A DNA stretch of 51,143 bases from positions 1 through 51,143 of the forward strand of contig JASANZ010002141.1 of the NCBI GenBank assembly GCA_030849805.1, read 5' to 3'. Under the pieces are notes generated by a model, which had not been told where the DNA came from, made no database searches, and was given only the letters and a program-made list of their open reading frames with translations. The position numbers and the translations under genes are program-made. Shown here one piece after another: positions 18,880 to 29,824 of the stretch. The stretch's first letter is position 1, and every line of letters begins with the position of its first letter. Source of the stretch: Sergeia podlipaevii (Eukaryota > Euglenozoa > Kinetoplastea > Trypanosomatida > Trypanosomatidae).

Positions 18880-20768
18880 AGTTAGAATGTAAAGAGAGAA
18901 AGAAAGAACAGTAAATAAAGATGATCCGAGTAACTACTGTGTAAGAACAGACAACAACAACAAAAAAAAAAGCCAGTCCTCTCTCACAAGAAAATCGAGG
19001 CAAAAGAAAAAGCGCAAACAGATATAAACGTATTAAAAGAAAGAAGGGGCTTGAAAAAGGAAAAGAGCCTCTTTTTTTCTACGGAAGCAGAACAACAGAC
19101 TCTTAGAGCTTTCCGTAAACAGAATGCAAAGAAGCAAATATATCGCTTAAGGAAAAAAAAAACTATTTGCTTATATGTATGTATGTATGCTATAGGGAGT
19201 ACAGGAAAAAAAAAAGATTCTTTAACAATAGTGATAAAGAGAAGACGCTCTGCTAACTATCTGTGTAACAAAAAAAATATATATATATGATAAAAGTCCC
19301 TTTATACACTCTACAAAAACAAACAAACAAAAAAAAAGCTTAATCACAACAGCAAATAAAAGAACAGAAAAAAAAAAACGCACACTTCTCTGCGCGAAGT
19401 GCCTGACACGTTTGGCGCAAAAAAAAAAAAAAGTGACAAAAAATAAGATAAATATTGGCAATAACTGCCGCTTACACTGGCTACTTGATTATAAATCAAA
19501 AAAAAAAAAAGAGAGAGAGAGAGAGTAAAGAAAAAAGTATTTTATGAAGCTCAGCATAACAACCAGATGTGGAAAGCAATATAATGATGTCGTATAGAGA
19601 ACATCTAACCAATCGCGCTAGCTCTCGAGCAAAGCAACATATTCGGTGCATCTTTCCACAGCACAGCTCCACATCTCCGTGCATGTGCGCAGTACATAGG
19701 CTGCTGCGACTACCGTTGTTATCGTTGTTATTGTTGTTGTTGTTTGTTCCGGAGCGATGCAAAACAAGATTCCCTCACCATAAAGCCTTCCCAGCATTCA
19801 TCATTGTCTGTCTGTTTGTTTGTGTGTGTGTGCTAGTTGTGTGTGTGTGTGTGCTAGTTTTGTATTGTTTGTTTGCTGCATGTGTGAGCTTGCAATATAG
19901 CTATTGAGTCTCCATCATCACAACTCCAATGTAGTCCACCATAAACCTTTTAAAACCTTGCAGCATTCATACTTGCTGAAAAAGAAAAAAAGACGAGAGG
20001 GGAGAAATGTGTGCTACCCTACCACGTAGGGTTTCTCCTCATCACATCACCTCCCTCTCTTTATTCTCTCTTTTCCTTCGATAGATAATTGGGCCAATGA
20101 ATGGATCGAATTGTGATCAACAATAAAGCAACGATGAAAATCTGATGACGATAAAAAATAGAAATAAAAAACGATATGTATATATAACTGAATATATGGG
20201 CCAAGGTATTCTATACTTTTCCCCATTTTACACTACAGTTCATACGAGCGCGATTTTTTTTCAGATTTCCCTTTCCTTTTCTGTTTCCTTCACTGCAATT
20301 ATAATACGTTTACTTTTTCTCGTCTTCTTTTGACCTCTGTCACTGTTCCAGAAACTGTTGCTACAATGTGTCCTCAAAGATGTGCAGAAAAGAAGAGGAA
20401 GAAGAGAAAAAAGGCGCGCATGCAGCCATGAGGCAAATGTGCAAGCAAAAAAAAAAAAAAGAAATACATAAAATGAAGAGAGGGAAGACAGCATAAGAAC
20501 AAGGGGGGGGGATAAAAAGCAGATACATCTATCTACAACGGAGCACGCGCAACTACACAAAACACAGAAAGAAAAGGTTAAAAAAAAAAACAGACAAAAG
20601 CAAGCTGTTACGTAGTGCGTCGCTCTCCACTTTTTACGCCTGCCACTGCTAAGCGCTGTACTCAACTTACCTTCCCCGTGTCTCAAGCCACTCTCTATAT
20701 ATCCCACTTTCACCTGATTGTCTGAATGCGCGTGTATGTATGTATGTATGTATATATAGATACTTTGT
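18880..20768. other. Spacer between ADF/cofilin and the F-box-like gene
   Basis: No supported gene. On the minus strand this is the long 3' flank of ADF/cofilin followed by pyrimidine tracts for the F-box-like gene. It contains several A10-A14 runs, a GA repeat near 19511-19526, GTT repeats near 19725-19745, TG repeats near 19820-19855, a G9 run near 20503 and a GTAT repeat near 20733-20750. A short minus frame at 19496-19762 starts without ATG and ends in repeat-encoded residues, so it was left out. Confidence 0.6.
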
Positions 20769-21194
20769 TTACGATACGCGGTGGCTCTTCACAATGCGGA
20801 TGATCTCCTCCTTATCTAGAGCGGAAATGTCGTTCGCCTGGATGGGCAGGTACCCCTGGGATACCGAGGAGAGGGCGTCGCGGCTCGCGCTGTACAACAT
20901 CTTGTTGCGTGGCTTTGCGTTATCAGAAATCCATTGAATGAGGAGAAGCTTGTCCTTCCTGACGCCACCATCTTCATACTCAAAGTCATAGGCGGCATAG
21001 CACGGCATGTCAGTTGCAATTTTTTTCACAAATGCGTCATAGTCGTAAGGGTCGTTGCGGGCCCCGATCTCAGTGACAACAATGTTGGCACCTTCGTTGC
21101 CAATATTCATTGTCACATAGCGACTCTTCTTGAGGCGCAGATCGTTCAACGTGGACAGCACGTTGTCCGCCGCAGTAACTCCAGACATCGCCAT
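20769..21194 (-). CDS. ADF: Actin-depolymerising factor / cofilin (141 aa)
   Basis: This is a compact single-domain ADF/cofilin, of the usual family length. It binds and severs or depolymerises actin filaments, and in Leishmania the homologue is known to be needed for flagellum assembly and motility. The start MAMSGVTAADNV gives the typical short N-terminus with a Ser close to the start. The central segment from about 65 (YDFEYEDGGVRKDKLLLIQW) matches the conserved beta strands 'YDFEY...G.R.K..LI.W'. It is followed by AKPRNKMLYSASRDAL, the long actin-binding helix region, and a C-terminal helix ends KEEIIRIVKSHRVS. ATG at 21194; an alternative ATG two codons later would give MSGV. It is the shortest gene in the window and follows an unrelated gene. 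Confidence 0.96.
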   Translation of the reverse strand: MAMSGVTAADNVLSTLNDLRLKKSRYVTMNIGNEGANIVVTEIGARNDPYDYDAFVKKIATDMPCYAAYDFEYEDGGVRKDKLLLIQWISDNAKPRNKMLYSASRDALSSVSQGYLPIQANDISALDKEEIIRIVKSHRVS

Positions 21195-21712
21195 ATTTGC
21201 TTTTTAAAAAAAAATAGCAGAAAGGGGTAAAATAGTAGTAATAATAATAATAATAATGAAAAAAAAAATTGAATCTGTTGAAGCCAAATAAAGGTGGTTT
21301 AAAAAAAAATTCTAAAAATCTTATCACCCACACACACACACACAACAACAACAACAAAAATAATAATAATAATAATAATAGAAGAGAAAAGGAGGGAAAG
21401 AAAAAAAAAAAGAGACGTAAATAATGATGACTTCAGAAGTAAAAGCATCTTATAGATAGAAGAGAAGATAACAATTTAAAGGTTATAAATATTGTTTTGT
21501 ATATATAAGGCAACAACAATAATTTTTTTTAAAAAAAAGATAACGCGATATGACGCTTATTCTTGCGGTTGATAAAAGTATATGTGTGGGTGTATATATA
21601 CTTTATATATATATATATATATGTATGTATATATATATTATTGGGAGTTCACCATGATATACTAAAATGGTCGCACACGCACGTGCGTGGAGAAGATGGA
21701 GGGGATGATGAG
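21195..21712. other. Spacer with TAA and TA microsatellites
   Basis: No gene. It contains TAA repeats near 21235-21258 and 21358-21381, a CA run near 21328-21343, T8A8 near 21523-21538 and a TA-rich tract at about 21592-21640. On the sense strand the T-rich stretches upstream of 21194 are the likely polypyrimidine tract of ADF/cofilin. Confidence 0.65.
21200..21201 (-). promoter_or_regulatory. Candidate trans-splice acceptor AG for ADF/cofilin
   Basis: On the minus strand a pyrimidine stretch (CCCCTTTCTGCTATTTTTTTTT) spanning roughly 21206-21228 is followed by AAAAAG, with the AG five bases before the ATG. This would leave a very short 5' UTR. A longer one using an upstream AG is also possible. 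Confidence 0.3.
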
Positions 21713-23086
21713 TCAAAGTCCAAGCAACCCTCTAGTAAAACTGGTGCTAGAGTCAAGAGACAGCACAAAGGGTGGTCGTTCAACGCGAGTTGGCACACCA
21801 ACTGCCTCAGCCTCTTCTGCTGCCATACTTTCCTGAGGTTTGGTAGGGTAGCGCAGTTTCTGCTCCTCTGCAGCAGTGGCAGAGGAGGGAGCAGGAAACC
21901 CCACGTACATAACCCCGCTCACAGACAAGTAGAGCACAGCCAACAGGCCGCAACTGCTCTGACGGACAGGGCCAACGCGCTTAGGCTGAGAAAGCTTTGG
22001 TCGTGCAGAAGCTGCAGAGAGAAGTGAGGAAGGCTGCTGCCACATACCACGGTCTCGGCCACTTCCAAGCACTACCACCGGCACCGCTGATGGTGCATCC
22101 TCGCCGTCTATATCGTCTTCACCCACCTCGCTTTCTGCTCCGGAATTGTCATCCCCCCCGCTGTTGTCCTGTTTTGCAGCAGTGGAAGCCGCTGCAGCAG
22201 CAGTACGTCCACGTTTCCGCTGGCGTGTACCTCGTTGCCTCCTCGTCTTCCTAAAGTCCACCTCCCCTTCAAGGTCTGAGAGCGCAAGAGCTCCACCTCT
22301 AACCAACCCTAGTGGCTTCAGCAAGGCCAACTCGGCAGCAGCACGGTCCTTGTACGAGACTGCCTGCCACAACTCCAGTGAACTCGTAAGTGTCTGTCCA
22401 AGAGCAGCAACAGAGAGTAAGCGAGACTCTACTCGAGTGTGTTCGGCTTCTACACGCGCTAGGGCCGCTCTGCTCCTCACAACAACGCATGCGCACAGAG
22501 CGCTAGTCGCGCCACTGCTGCCATTCGACGCTAGCGCAGATGTAGGGCCCAGCGTAGCAGACGGTGTCGCAGGCATGAACTGCACGTGGATATCATACAA
22601 ATCTCGGCTTTGTGTAGCACCAGGATGTAGAGGTGTGTCGCACCAATGCCTGATGTAACGTTCGTACGTAGCGTCAGCGATTGCGGCAACGACGGTGTTG
22701 CAGTGACTTCTAGGCTTGCAAATCCACTCTCTGTACAGTGCTGCCCCTGCGGACTCCCCATGCACATCACACAGCATGCGCAGCAGCGCCGGCACTGTTT
22801 GCGTGAAGAACGAAGAAGAGAACTCAATCTGCAGTGGTGCGTCATCCGCCTGTGTAGCAGCGCGCTGCTTCTGCTTCTCTGCCTCTTGCCGCCTTCTCCG
22901 CTCTTCCTGAGCAACGGTGTCAAGGACTACGCGGAAAGGGTGGATGCCAGCCGGATTCGCTGTATCTGCCGCTGGAGGGTCAGACAGGAGAGCAGTATAC
23001 TGTAGTGCTCGATGTAACGCAGTGGGTGGCACCATGTCACTGATAGAGAAGGAAGCCGTAGGGCCGCGCCTCGGGGGAACCTGCAT
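21713..23086 (-). CDS. Hypothetical protein (457 aa)
   Basis: ATG at 23086 (MQVPPRRGPTASFSISDMVP) to the stop at 21713. I do not recognise a family. Residues about 55-75 form a charged helix (EERRRRQEAEKQKQ). Residues 85-165 look globular, with aromatic and Cys residues around FFTQTVPALLRMLCDVHGES and ADATYERYIRHWCD. A second helical block lies at about 205-275. A strongly basic patch (TRRQRGTRQRKRGRTAAA, about 282-300) is followed by an acidic Ser/Asp/Glu stretch. The C-terminal part holds a hydrophobic strand pattern near 385-402. The basic patch could act in nuclear targeting or nucleic-acid binding, which is inference only. Confidence 0.82.
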   Translation of the reverse strand: MQVPPRRGPTASFSISDMVPPTALHRALQYTALLSDPPAADTANPAGIHPFRVVLDTVAQEERRRRQEAEKQKQRAATQADDAPLQIEFSSSFFTQTVPALLRMLCDVHGESAGAALYREWICKPRSHCNTVVAAIADATYERYIRHWCDTPLHPGATQSRDLYDIHVQFMPATPSATLGPTSALASNGSSGATSALCACVVVRSRAALARVEAEHTRVESRLLSVAALGQTLTSSLELWQAVSYKDRAAAELALLKPLGLVRGGALALSDLEGEVDFRKTRRQRGTRQRKRGRTAAAAASTAAKQDNSGGDDNSGAESEVGEDDIDGEDAPSAVPVVVLGSGRDRGMWQQPSSLLSAASARPKLSQPKRVGPVRQSSCGLLAVLYLSVSGVMYVGFPAPSSATAAEEQKLRYPTKPQESMAAEEAEAVGVPTRVERPPFVLSLDSSTSFTRGLLGL

Positions 23087-23697
23087 TATGTCACAGGTAG
23101 CACGCCAAGAGACTTTGGATTATATATATATGCTTCACACTTGTCTATCGTATATTCTACTGTGCCTTCTAAAATGTTGATTAGGATAAGTTGCAGTGTG
23201 GTTGCGGCTATGAGCGGCAAAAAGAAAAAAAAAAATAGAATATTTCCCCAAAAAAGGAAAAAAAAGGAAGAAGGGAAAAAAAAAGAAGAGTAGGTCTGGC
23301 ATCAACACTATAAAGTACTTCTCCAACTACCAAAAAAAAAAATAATAATAATAATAATTAAGCGTAGTGGAAAAGTACGCAGTGAAGGATTGAAGTGGCA
23401 AGGAACACACATCTTGGTGTACAAGGTCATCTGTATATACGCCAAGCAAGAAAAAAAAAAAGCAAGCAGTATGTTCATGCCTCTACCTATAGCGCTACAA
23501 AAGTGATACAATCACAAAATATGTATATATATATATATATTATCTATTGCTCTATCTTGCTGCCTCCCAAGAGGTATCCTCTCAGCCACTCATATTGCGA
23601 GGACAATATGCCCTGGCCGTGCTGTACATTGCACAATGGCAACTGCACGCAGACATGTGCGTGTGCATGAACACAGTTTCTCTTCACTATACAGCTA
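23087..23697. other. Spacer with AAT and TA repeats
   Basis: No gene. It contains a TA tract near 23121-23130, several A-rich blocks (23221-23290, 23331-23340), an AAT repeat near 23340-23358 and a TA tract near 23522-23541. On the sense strand the T-rich blocks near 23220-23345 are the probable polypyrimidine region for the 457-aa gene. Confidence 0.65.
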
Positions 23698-26600
23698 TCA
23701 AGGTTTCTCTCCTGTGGCTCCTTGCTGCCGCTGCGCACGCAGGTGTGACATGAGCTCGAGGCCTTTGTTGAGGAGCTTCACGTAGTCGTGCCACATCTCA
23801 GTGTCACGTTGCTCGGGCAGTTCATGCCACAGCAATTGCTTCATCTTGTGACGCAATGCTCTCTCTTCTCGGTGTAGCAAAGCAGCGCTCCCGTCCTTGC
23901 TACTAGCCCCTGTGCACGCGGTGCTCGGCTCCGTGCTGCCTGCCGTCGATGCTACAATCGATGTGGCAGTCAGCTTGCAATCGCTGAGTGGCTGCCTGCT
24001 GTCACGCCACTGGTACGTCTTCTCCCCTGTGGTACCGACGGCATCAGAAGCGCTGGTCTGTCCCTCAAGAGCGCTGCTACATGAGACCTGTTGTTGTTGC
24101 TGCTGCTGCCGTCTGCCACTCCGGCCAGTGGCATCATTGTTACGTGGCGTAGACACGGGGATAGACGAGCTGACGGGTCCCGTGGCGGCGGTAGGACCAG
24201 TTGCTCGCGGAACCGATGAAGAATGCTCAGGAGTGAGTGTGCGCCGTGGTGGAGACACAAGCGAGGGTATCGCCCCCATATCTGGGCTTGTGTAGACATA
24301 TCCGTTATGATACCTGCAATCTGCCATCCTGCTAATTCCGGTTGCCCGCGGTGAAGGCCACCGCAGCGGATGCATGGACTCATCTACTAGTACTAGATTG
24401 TACCTTGCTATGCAAATCTCACAGTATGGGTTGAGCCTGCTACAGCCCAACGGGCTCTTGCCTCTGGTAGTCTTCCAGGCACTTGACCTATACAGTCCTG
24501 AAAGGGGAGGAGTTGCAGAGCGAGTGCCACGAACCATGTACAAGGGCACACGTGTGCTCGCCACCCCTTGGCCTCTGCGTCCGGGAGAGCGCTGAATGGA
24601 AGGGGGAATCCAATCAAGCGCCGGCGACGTGGGGTCCCGCACTCGGTAATACCTGCCCTCCTCATGTATGTAGTACTCCCCCGGGGTTCCGGTAAAGTTT
24701 TGGTCTGGCACTCCAGGCTCCCGGTAGAGCGCGGGGCCATACATTGCGAACACCGCGTCGTCGTCTCGCACTGGCGGCTGTTGCTGCTGCTGCTGCCGCT
24801 GCGGGTGATACCTATGCGGTGTGGTGTGGTCACCATGTACCGCTGTCGCCCGTGGATCTAAAGGCAACTGAAAGGACGTGTGAGGATCTCTATGCCGAGA
24901 GAGGGAGTAGCGACTTTGGCTGCGGTAGTCCTCGGGGTTAATGAACGGTACAACAGGTTCATTCCCCTTCTCATCTTTACCCAGTGCAAGAGTCGCTGCG
25001 TCGTCTGTGCCTGGGGTCTCTGAAGATCGCCCTCTACTCCGCGTTCGGCGGCCGTGGCTTCCACAATGCTCACAATGACGATGGTGGCAATGCTTGCGGT
25101 GACTGCGGTCAGACTTACTTCCAACGGCTGATTCATGCCCATGTTCAACCTTATCTCCTGGCCTTTCGCTCCTGCTGCGGCGCCTCTCCTCACTCTGGCG
25201 TAGTGGCGAGTTCAACGCAGGCACAGCTGTAGATGGCAAGCACACAGGCTCTCGTTGTCTAGTCCGCGACGCCCCTCGGGACCCTGCAGGGGCGGCTGGT
25301 AGTGGGGAAGAAACGACAGCGCCGCTTTCACAGTCAAACACTGCGTGCGTGGGTAGCGCGTTTGGACGCAGGGGTGTGACCGCTATCTTGGAAGTAGAGC
25401 TCTCATCCTTGTGAGGCTCGCCGTCTGCTGCACGCAACAGGCTGTCAGTGCCCACACACTTGTCCCCCACTCCTGGCAACGACGACGATGCGTTGTTGTC
25501 CTTAGACTGTGCGTGGGTTGGGTTAGCGGTGCCCAGGTCAGCGCTCTCAGGAGAGCGGACGCCAGTACGGAGGGGGATGGCGGACACCTGCGAGTCAGCG
25601 CCATCCTCTTCAGACAGAACTTGACTGTACGTGGGAGGCTTGTCTGCGTCAACACTGTTGGATGGTGAATCACTGGCCTTGCGTTTGCTGGCCCACTCAT
25701 TCGCGATCACACGGGCCGCACATAGGATCCCACCTGGGCTTTGCATCGCCTTCCCAGCTGCTGACGAAGCACCAAATGGGCTGTCGAACATAACTTCTCC
25801 GCTACTGGTATCCTTATTGACTGGGGTGAGAGCCTCAGCGGCGCCAGAGCGCCTACGCGGCGCGGTGTCCTCAAAGAAAGGCAAAGGACGCTCCATGCAA
25901 GGGGAGTTACGGCGGCTGAGTGCTGCGGTGCTGCTAGGCAAGACAGGAAATAGAGCAGCGCCAACTGACAAGGAGTCCAGAGCGGCGGCTGTGCGTGGGA
26001 GCGCGGCCGCGCTAGCAGGGCTCAGAGATCTACAGCACGAAGAAGCAGAAGACTTCCTACGGTCCCTCTCGTCCTTGGATACATGCAGGTCATCATGGGC
26101 AGAGTGCGGCACTCTGCCCTTCTGCTTCGCAATGCCGCCATGAAGAGCTTCCCGCACACGGACTTGAGTGTCAGGTGACAGTCGCGCCACCACCGCTTCG
26201 ATATCTGTGTCGCTACTTAGAGGGCGTATATTGCCAAGACTGGTGTCGCTACTGCTGCTGCGAGAACTGCTACACCCGCTGCCTGTAGTGTCGCTATATC
26301 TACCCCGTGAGGCAGACCGGCGTGCGTCGCGACCACGACGACCCTGACGACGCCGTGATCGCTTTTCTCGCTTCGAATGCTGGTCAGCGGCATGGCTAGT
26401 AGAGGCTCTTCTTCCGCCGCCCCGCCGGTGTCCTCGTTTCCTCCCCGCCGAATCATTCGTCACTCCAGCACTCTCTTCACTTTCAGCCTGAATGCCACCA
26501 AACACCGTCTTGCCGCTTAAAGACTGTCGCTTGTTCTCACTAGAGGGCACCATGTACCACCGCACGTCCGTCTGCGCCACCTCCAGCTCTTGACTGCTCG

Positions 26601-28161
26601 TAGAAGCAACGGGGTTCATGTGAACCTTCTCGTACGTCTTTATGTGAGAGGAACAGGCGAGCTGCGGGCCATCAGGCTTGGTGCGCAACAGACTGGGCAG
26701 ACACTTTCTCTTACCACAGCGAGGGCACCGCTTGCAAGGCGCGGAAACTGGTGATGATGCGGGCACCTTTCCTTCTTGGCGCTGGGGCAGCGCTGCTTCA
26801 TGAGAAGCAGCGGGAGCAGGTGAAACGCCGGTCAGAGGCGATGCTCTACCCATTTTTGTGTACGTAGGCGGCGCTGCCACGGGTACAGCAAGAGCATTAC
26901 CTGATGCGCTGGGAAGATGCTGAGAAACAGCAGCGAGACTGCTCCCATCGCGTGTGTTCTCGTACAGTGTTGCGCTCTGACAATTCGCGGTGGCACTAAG
27001 AAACATGACAGTGTACCATCTCCGCAGACACATACGCATGCATCTGATGTCTCTCTCGCGCTGATAGTTGCTCAGTAGCATCTCGTCGTGCTTCTCAAGC
27101 GCCTGCGCTGCAGCCGCAGCTTCAGATCTCCTATTTCTCTCGTCTTCCCCATCCTTCTCTTGCTGGTGATTTCGATGGTGGTGTTTTGAGCACCGACGCG
27201 GCTGTGGCGAGCGTCTATGTTCATCTCCACAATCTGCTTGGATGCATTTGGAGCTTTCACTTGTCTCGCCTTCCGATGGACTCATGTGTCTGTTCTTGGA
27301 GAGTCGTCTTCTCGTACTGCCCTTGGCGCCTGCAGCAACGGCAGCGGGGCCATTCCTGCCACGCACAATCTGTGGTGCTGCGACTGGGATCCGAGAAGGC
27401 CCCGCTGCCGCTGCTGCAGCAGCTACTTCCGCCCGAACTCGTGCGTGCATGCACCTCTGGTGGGCGTCCTGCGCCGCGTGTTGCTCCCACTGTGCCTGTC
27501 GTCTTTGTGTGTCTGTAGTGGATAGCAGCACAGGCACCCCACATGCGCGACATACCTCCTCCACTTCCTCCGGCTCTGCGCGTGACACCGATGATGTAGT
27601 GGCTATGCCCCCCTGCTGCTGCAGTGGGTACACCTGAGGAAGGGGAAAGATAGCAGGAGATGGCGGCGCGCCTGCAGAGCCGGCTGGAAGAATCCACAAA
27701 GACGCCCCTCCTTGCGGAGTGCTGTTGTTGTGCAGGACTTTTCCTTCAAAGTGCACTGCGTCGGGGAGCTTGGCTGGGGTCTCGGCAAAACCGGGAGTAG
27801 GGGGTAGTGACTCTGTGGGACGCACACGAGCACTGGGCACTCCAGTAGTAGTATATAACGTGCTTTGGTGCGGGCGTGGCCGGTGAGCGCCGGCTCCACC
27901 ACTACCAGCAGCAGCAGTCCCAGATGGAGAAGGAGTCGAGCGGTAGGGGGTGTCGATGCCGCCCTCGCTTTTCTGTCCGCTCTGAAAAGAGCAGCTGGCA
28001 ACGTTGACGCTCTGAGGGCTTGCGCCACCCATGATGCGCGAAGATGCTGGCTGCTGTGCTGGGCTCATGCTCGGCTGGTTAGGGGTTGTCAGAGATGCGG
28101 AGCTCTGAGGACGCATCATGTAAGTGTTGCGTCCTGGCTGCGTGTTCGGCTTTTCATCCAT
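23698..28161 (-). CDS. Large disordered protein with scattered Cys-rich motifs (1487 aa)
   Basis: The first ATG is at 28161 (MDEKPNTQPGRNTY). The frame is open about 100 bases further upstream but only through codons translating a TG microsatellite, so the inner ATG is used. Most of the protein is Ser/Pro/Arg/Gln low complexity, with RS- and SR-like stretches, polyGln runs and basic RRxR clusters. Short ordered-looking islands stand out: CRACGVPV near 203, CKRCPRCGKRKCLPSL near 474, a His/Cys cluster (HCHHRHCEHCGSH) near 1025, GEYYIHEEGRYYRVRDP near 1170, CEICIARYNLVLVDE near 1246, and a helical C-terminal segment (MKQLLWHELPEQRDTEMWHDY). The paired cysteines could bind zinc. I know no family with this layout. 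It lies between the exonuclease cluster and the 457-aa gene. Confidence 0.82.
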   Translation of the reverse strand: MDEKPNTQPGRNTYMMRPQSSASLTTPNQPSMSPAQQPASSRIMGGASPQSVNVASCSFQSGQKSEGGIDTPYRSTPSPSGTAAAGSGGAGAHRPRPHQSTLYTTTGVPSARVRPTESLPPTPGFAETPAKLPDAVHFEGKVLHNNSTPQGGASLWILPAGSAGAPPSPAIFPLPQVYPLQQQGGIATTSSVSRAEPEEVEEVCRACGVPVLLSTTDTQRRQAQWEQHAAQDAHQRCMHARVRAEVAAAAAAAGPSRIPVAAPQIVRGRNGPAAVAAGAKGSTRRRLSKNRHMSPSEGETSESSKCIQADCGDEHRRSPQPRRCSKHHHRNHQQEKDGEDERNRRSEAAAAAQALEKHDEMLLSNYQRERDIRCMRMCLRRWYTVMFLSATANCQSATLYENTRDGSSLAAVSQHLPSASGNALAVPVAAPPTYTKMGRASPLTGVSPAPAASHEAALPQRQEGKVPASSPVSAPCKRCPRCGKRKCLPSLLRTKPDGPQLACSSHIKTYEKVHMNPVASTSSQELEVAQTDVRWYMVPSSENKRQSLSGKTVFGGIQAESEESAGVTNDSAGRKRGHRRGGGRRASTSHAADQHSKREKRSRRRQGRRGRDARRSASRGRYSDTTGSGCSSSRSSSSDTSLGNIRPLSSDTDIEAVVARLSPDTQVRVREALHGGIAKQKGRVPHSAHDDLHVSKDERDRRKSSASSCCRSLSPASAAALPRTAAALDSLSVGAALFPVLPSSTAALSRRNSPCMERPLPFFEDTAPRRRSGAAEALTPVNKDTSSGEVMFDSPFGASSAAGKAMQSPGGILCAARVIANEWASKRKASDSPSNSVDADKPPTYSQVLSEEDGADSQVSAIPLRTGVRSPESADLGTANPTHAQSKDNNASSSLPGVGDKCVGTDSLLRAADGEPHKDESSTSKIAVTPLRPNALPTHAVFDCESGAVVSSPLPAAPAGSRGASRTRQREPVCLPSTAVPALNSPLRQSEERRRSRSERPGDKVEHGHESAVGSKSDRSHRKHCHHRHCEHCGSHGRRTRSRGRSSETPGTDDAATLALGKDEKGNEPVVPFINPEDYRSQSRYSLSRHRDPHTSFQLPLDPRATAVHGDHTTPHRYHPQRQQQQQQPPVRDDDAVFAMYGPALYREPGVPDQNFTGTPGEYYIHEEGRYYRVRDPTSPALDWIPPSIQRSPGRRGQGVASTRVPLYMVRGTRSATPPLSGLYRSSAWKTTRGKSPLGCSRLNPYCEICIARYNLVLVDESMHPLRWPSPRATGISRMADCRYHNGYVYTSPDMGAIPSLVSPPRRTLTPEHSSSVPRATGPTAATGPVSSSIPVSTPRNNDATGRSGRRQQQQQQQVSCSSALEGQTSASDAVGTTGEKTYQWRDSRQPLSDCKLTATSIVASTAGSTEPSTACTGASSKDGSAALLHREERALRHKMKQLLWHELPEQRDTEMWHDYVKLLNKGLELMSHLRAQRQQGATGEKP
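24085..24110 (-). repeat. Polyglutamine-encoding tract
   Basis: TTG/CTG codons on the plus strand encode seven consecutive glutamines in the 1487-aa protein. A second run lies at about 24778-24800 in the same gene. Confidence 0.8.
24778..24800 (-). repeat. Polyglutamine-encoding tract
   Basis: A CTG-rich stretch on the plus strand encodes a run of six glutamines (plus neighbouring Gln) in the 1487-aa protein. Confidence 0.8.
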
Positions 28162-29824
28162 GCCTGTGTGTGTGTGTGTGTGTGTATGTGGACGTACAGT
28201 GCAGTTCCTCACTCTTCCTTCTCCCTTCCTTTTTCTTTTTTTAGGTGATGGAAAACGCAATTGCCGTCCGATATGCTATATATGTGTGTGTAAATAGTAG
28301 CCGTACCACCGAATATCTCTTCTAGGGTGGTTGCTTTTGGTTGATGATATGTTCTTCTATTACACTTCTCGCAAAGAAAAAAAAAGATAAAGGTACAGAT
28401 GTGTATGCGAGTAATGCGCTTAAAAAAAATAATAATAATAATATAAAAATACGACCTAACCAAAGTCTGGGCTCTAACGTAATGATTGTCCAACCAAGGC
28501 TCTCCTTCTCGCTCTTCTATGATACAAAAAAGAAAAGAATAACTCAACCTCCCTTTGGTGCTCCAATAAGGAAAAGAAAAAAATTTTCAAAAGAAAAGGG
28601 TAGTAAATGAAAGCAAAGAAAGAGGAAGAAAGAGATAATAAGACTTTTTCATCTTATTGTTGCCAATCGTCTTATTTAAGTACTACCTCTTAGCTGATGA
28701 CGTGGGAACAAAAGAAAGATAGAGAGGGGGGCCTCTCAACAGAATTGATAAATGCAAATGTAATCTGTCATGTACCCCCTTGGCGCCGTTCATCTATAAT
28801 CAATCACCTTCGATTTCTGAAAGTTGCGGACAAAGCGCTACTCAATATATAACATAACATAAATGCTGAATGCAAAGCATACGCAGTCATCTCAAACACA
28901 ATGGAAGGAAAAGTTGTAAAATAGATTACAAAAAGACAAAGTAAAGCACCTCAGTTATTGCGCTTCACTACATGGACGGGGGTTTTCTCTAAAGGAAACG
29001 TTTACAATCCTCTCGCTCATGCGCATAATAGCGTTTAAGAACAACCACGGGCATCTTGTATAGAGAGAGGTGTTTGCCGACTAAAAAACAAATATGCCAC
29101 TCACTCAACCGCAAGAAAATCATATATATTAATGTACAACAGTAGCTAAGAAGGTACGTACATTACTTTCTGTTGTTGTTGTTGTTGTACTTGCTTCTTT
29201 CATCCGTAACCTAAAAGAAAAGGCAAACCACTGCCTGTGAGATCAACTTTGAACGAGAAAGAGATAAGAAACTATGAGAGAAAGGACGGGAAAAGAGAGG
29301 AGAAAAAAAAAGAAAACTATTCCTCCCTCCCAGCACTCTTTAGCAACGATGATTTACCTTTTTTTCTCCTCGCGATAGCAAGGAGGCCTAACAGCAAAAT
29401 ATAATAATATTTTTTTAAAAAAAAAAAGTAAGGGAAAAAATAATATATATGTACATATGCAATAGCATCCCAAAAGAAAAGACTACCAATAAAAAATAAA
29501 AAAAAAGAAGAGCAACGTATTCGTGCAGCACAGCGCAGGATATGCCGCTGCATCAGAAAATCAACGAGTAATGCTGTATTCGCACACATAGGGATGAGTA
29601 CACTCTGCTGGTAGCGCCAGCCTCACAGCATTACAAAGGCATCACCACGTACATGGTGTTGGTGGTAGTGGTGACATTTTTTATATCATATATATATATA
29701 TATATTTGCTTTTATATATCTTTGCTGAAAAGATCTGGGGAAAAAAAAATGGACAAGAAAAGAAAGAGTGAAAAGGGGCAACAGAAATAAAAAAAAATAA
29801 AAACGAGGTATTTCACTTTACTAC
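28162..29824. other. Spacer between the third exonuclease gene and the 1487-aa gene
   Basis: No gene. A TG repeat at about 28166-28184 directly precedes the ATG of the 1487-aa gene. Purine-rich plus-strand sequence at about 28565-28640 is a long pyrimidine tract on the sense strand and the likely trans-splicing signal for that gene. A GTT repeat lies near 29172-29187, an A11 run follows T7 near 29410-29428, and a TA tract near 29690-29705. The stretch 28740-29060 is less simple in sequence, but I see no coding or RNA pattern in it. Confidence 0.6.

Noticed and set aside
19496..19762. Minus-strand frame of 88 codons after ADF/cofilin
   Set aside because: No ATG at its start and it finishes in residues encoded by GA and A runs; the middle is not convincing enough for a gene.
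28161..28260. Longer N-terminus for the 1487-aa protein
   Set aside because: The upstream extension has no ATG and translates a TG microsatellite into His-Thr repeats.
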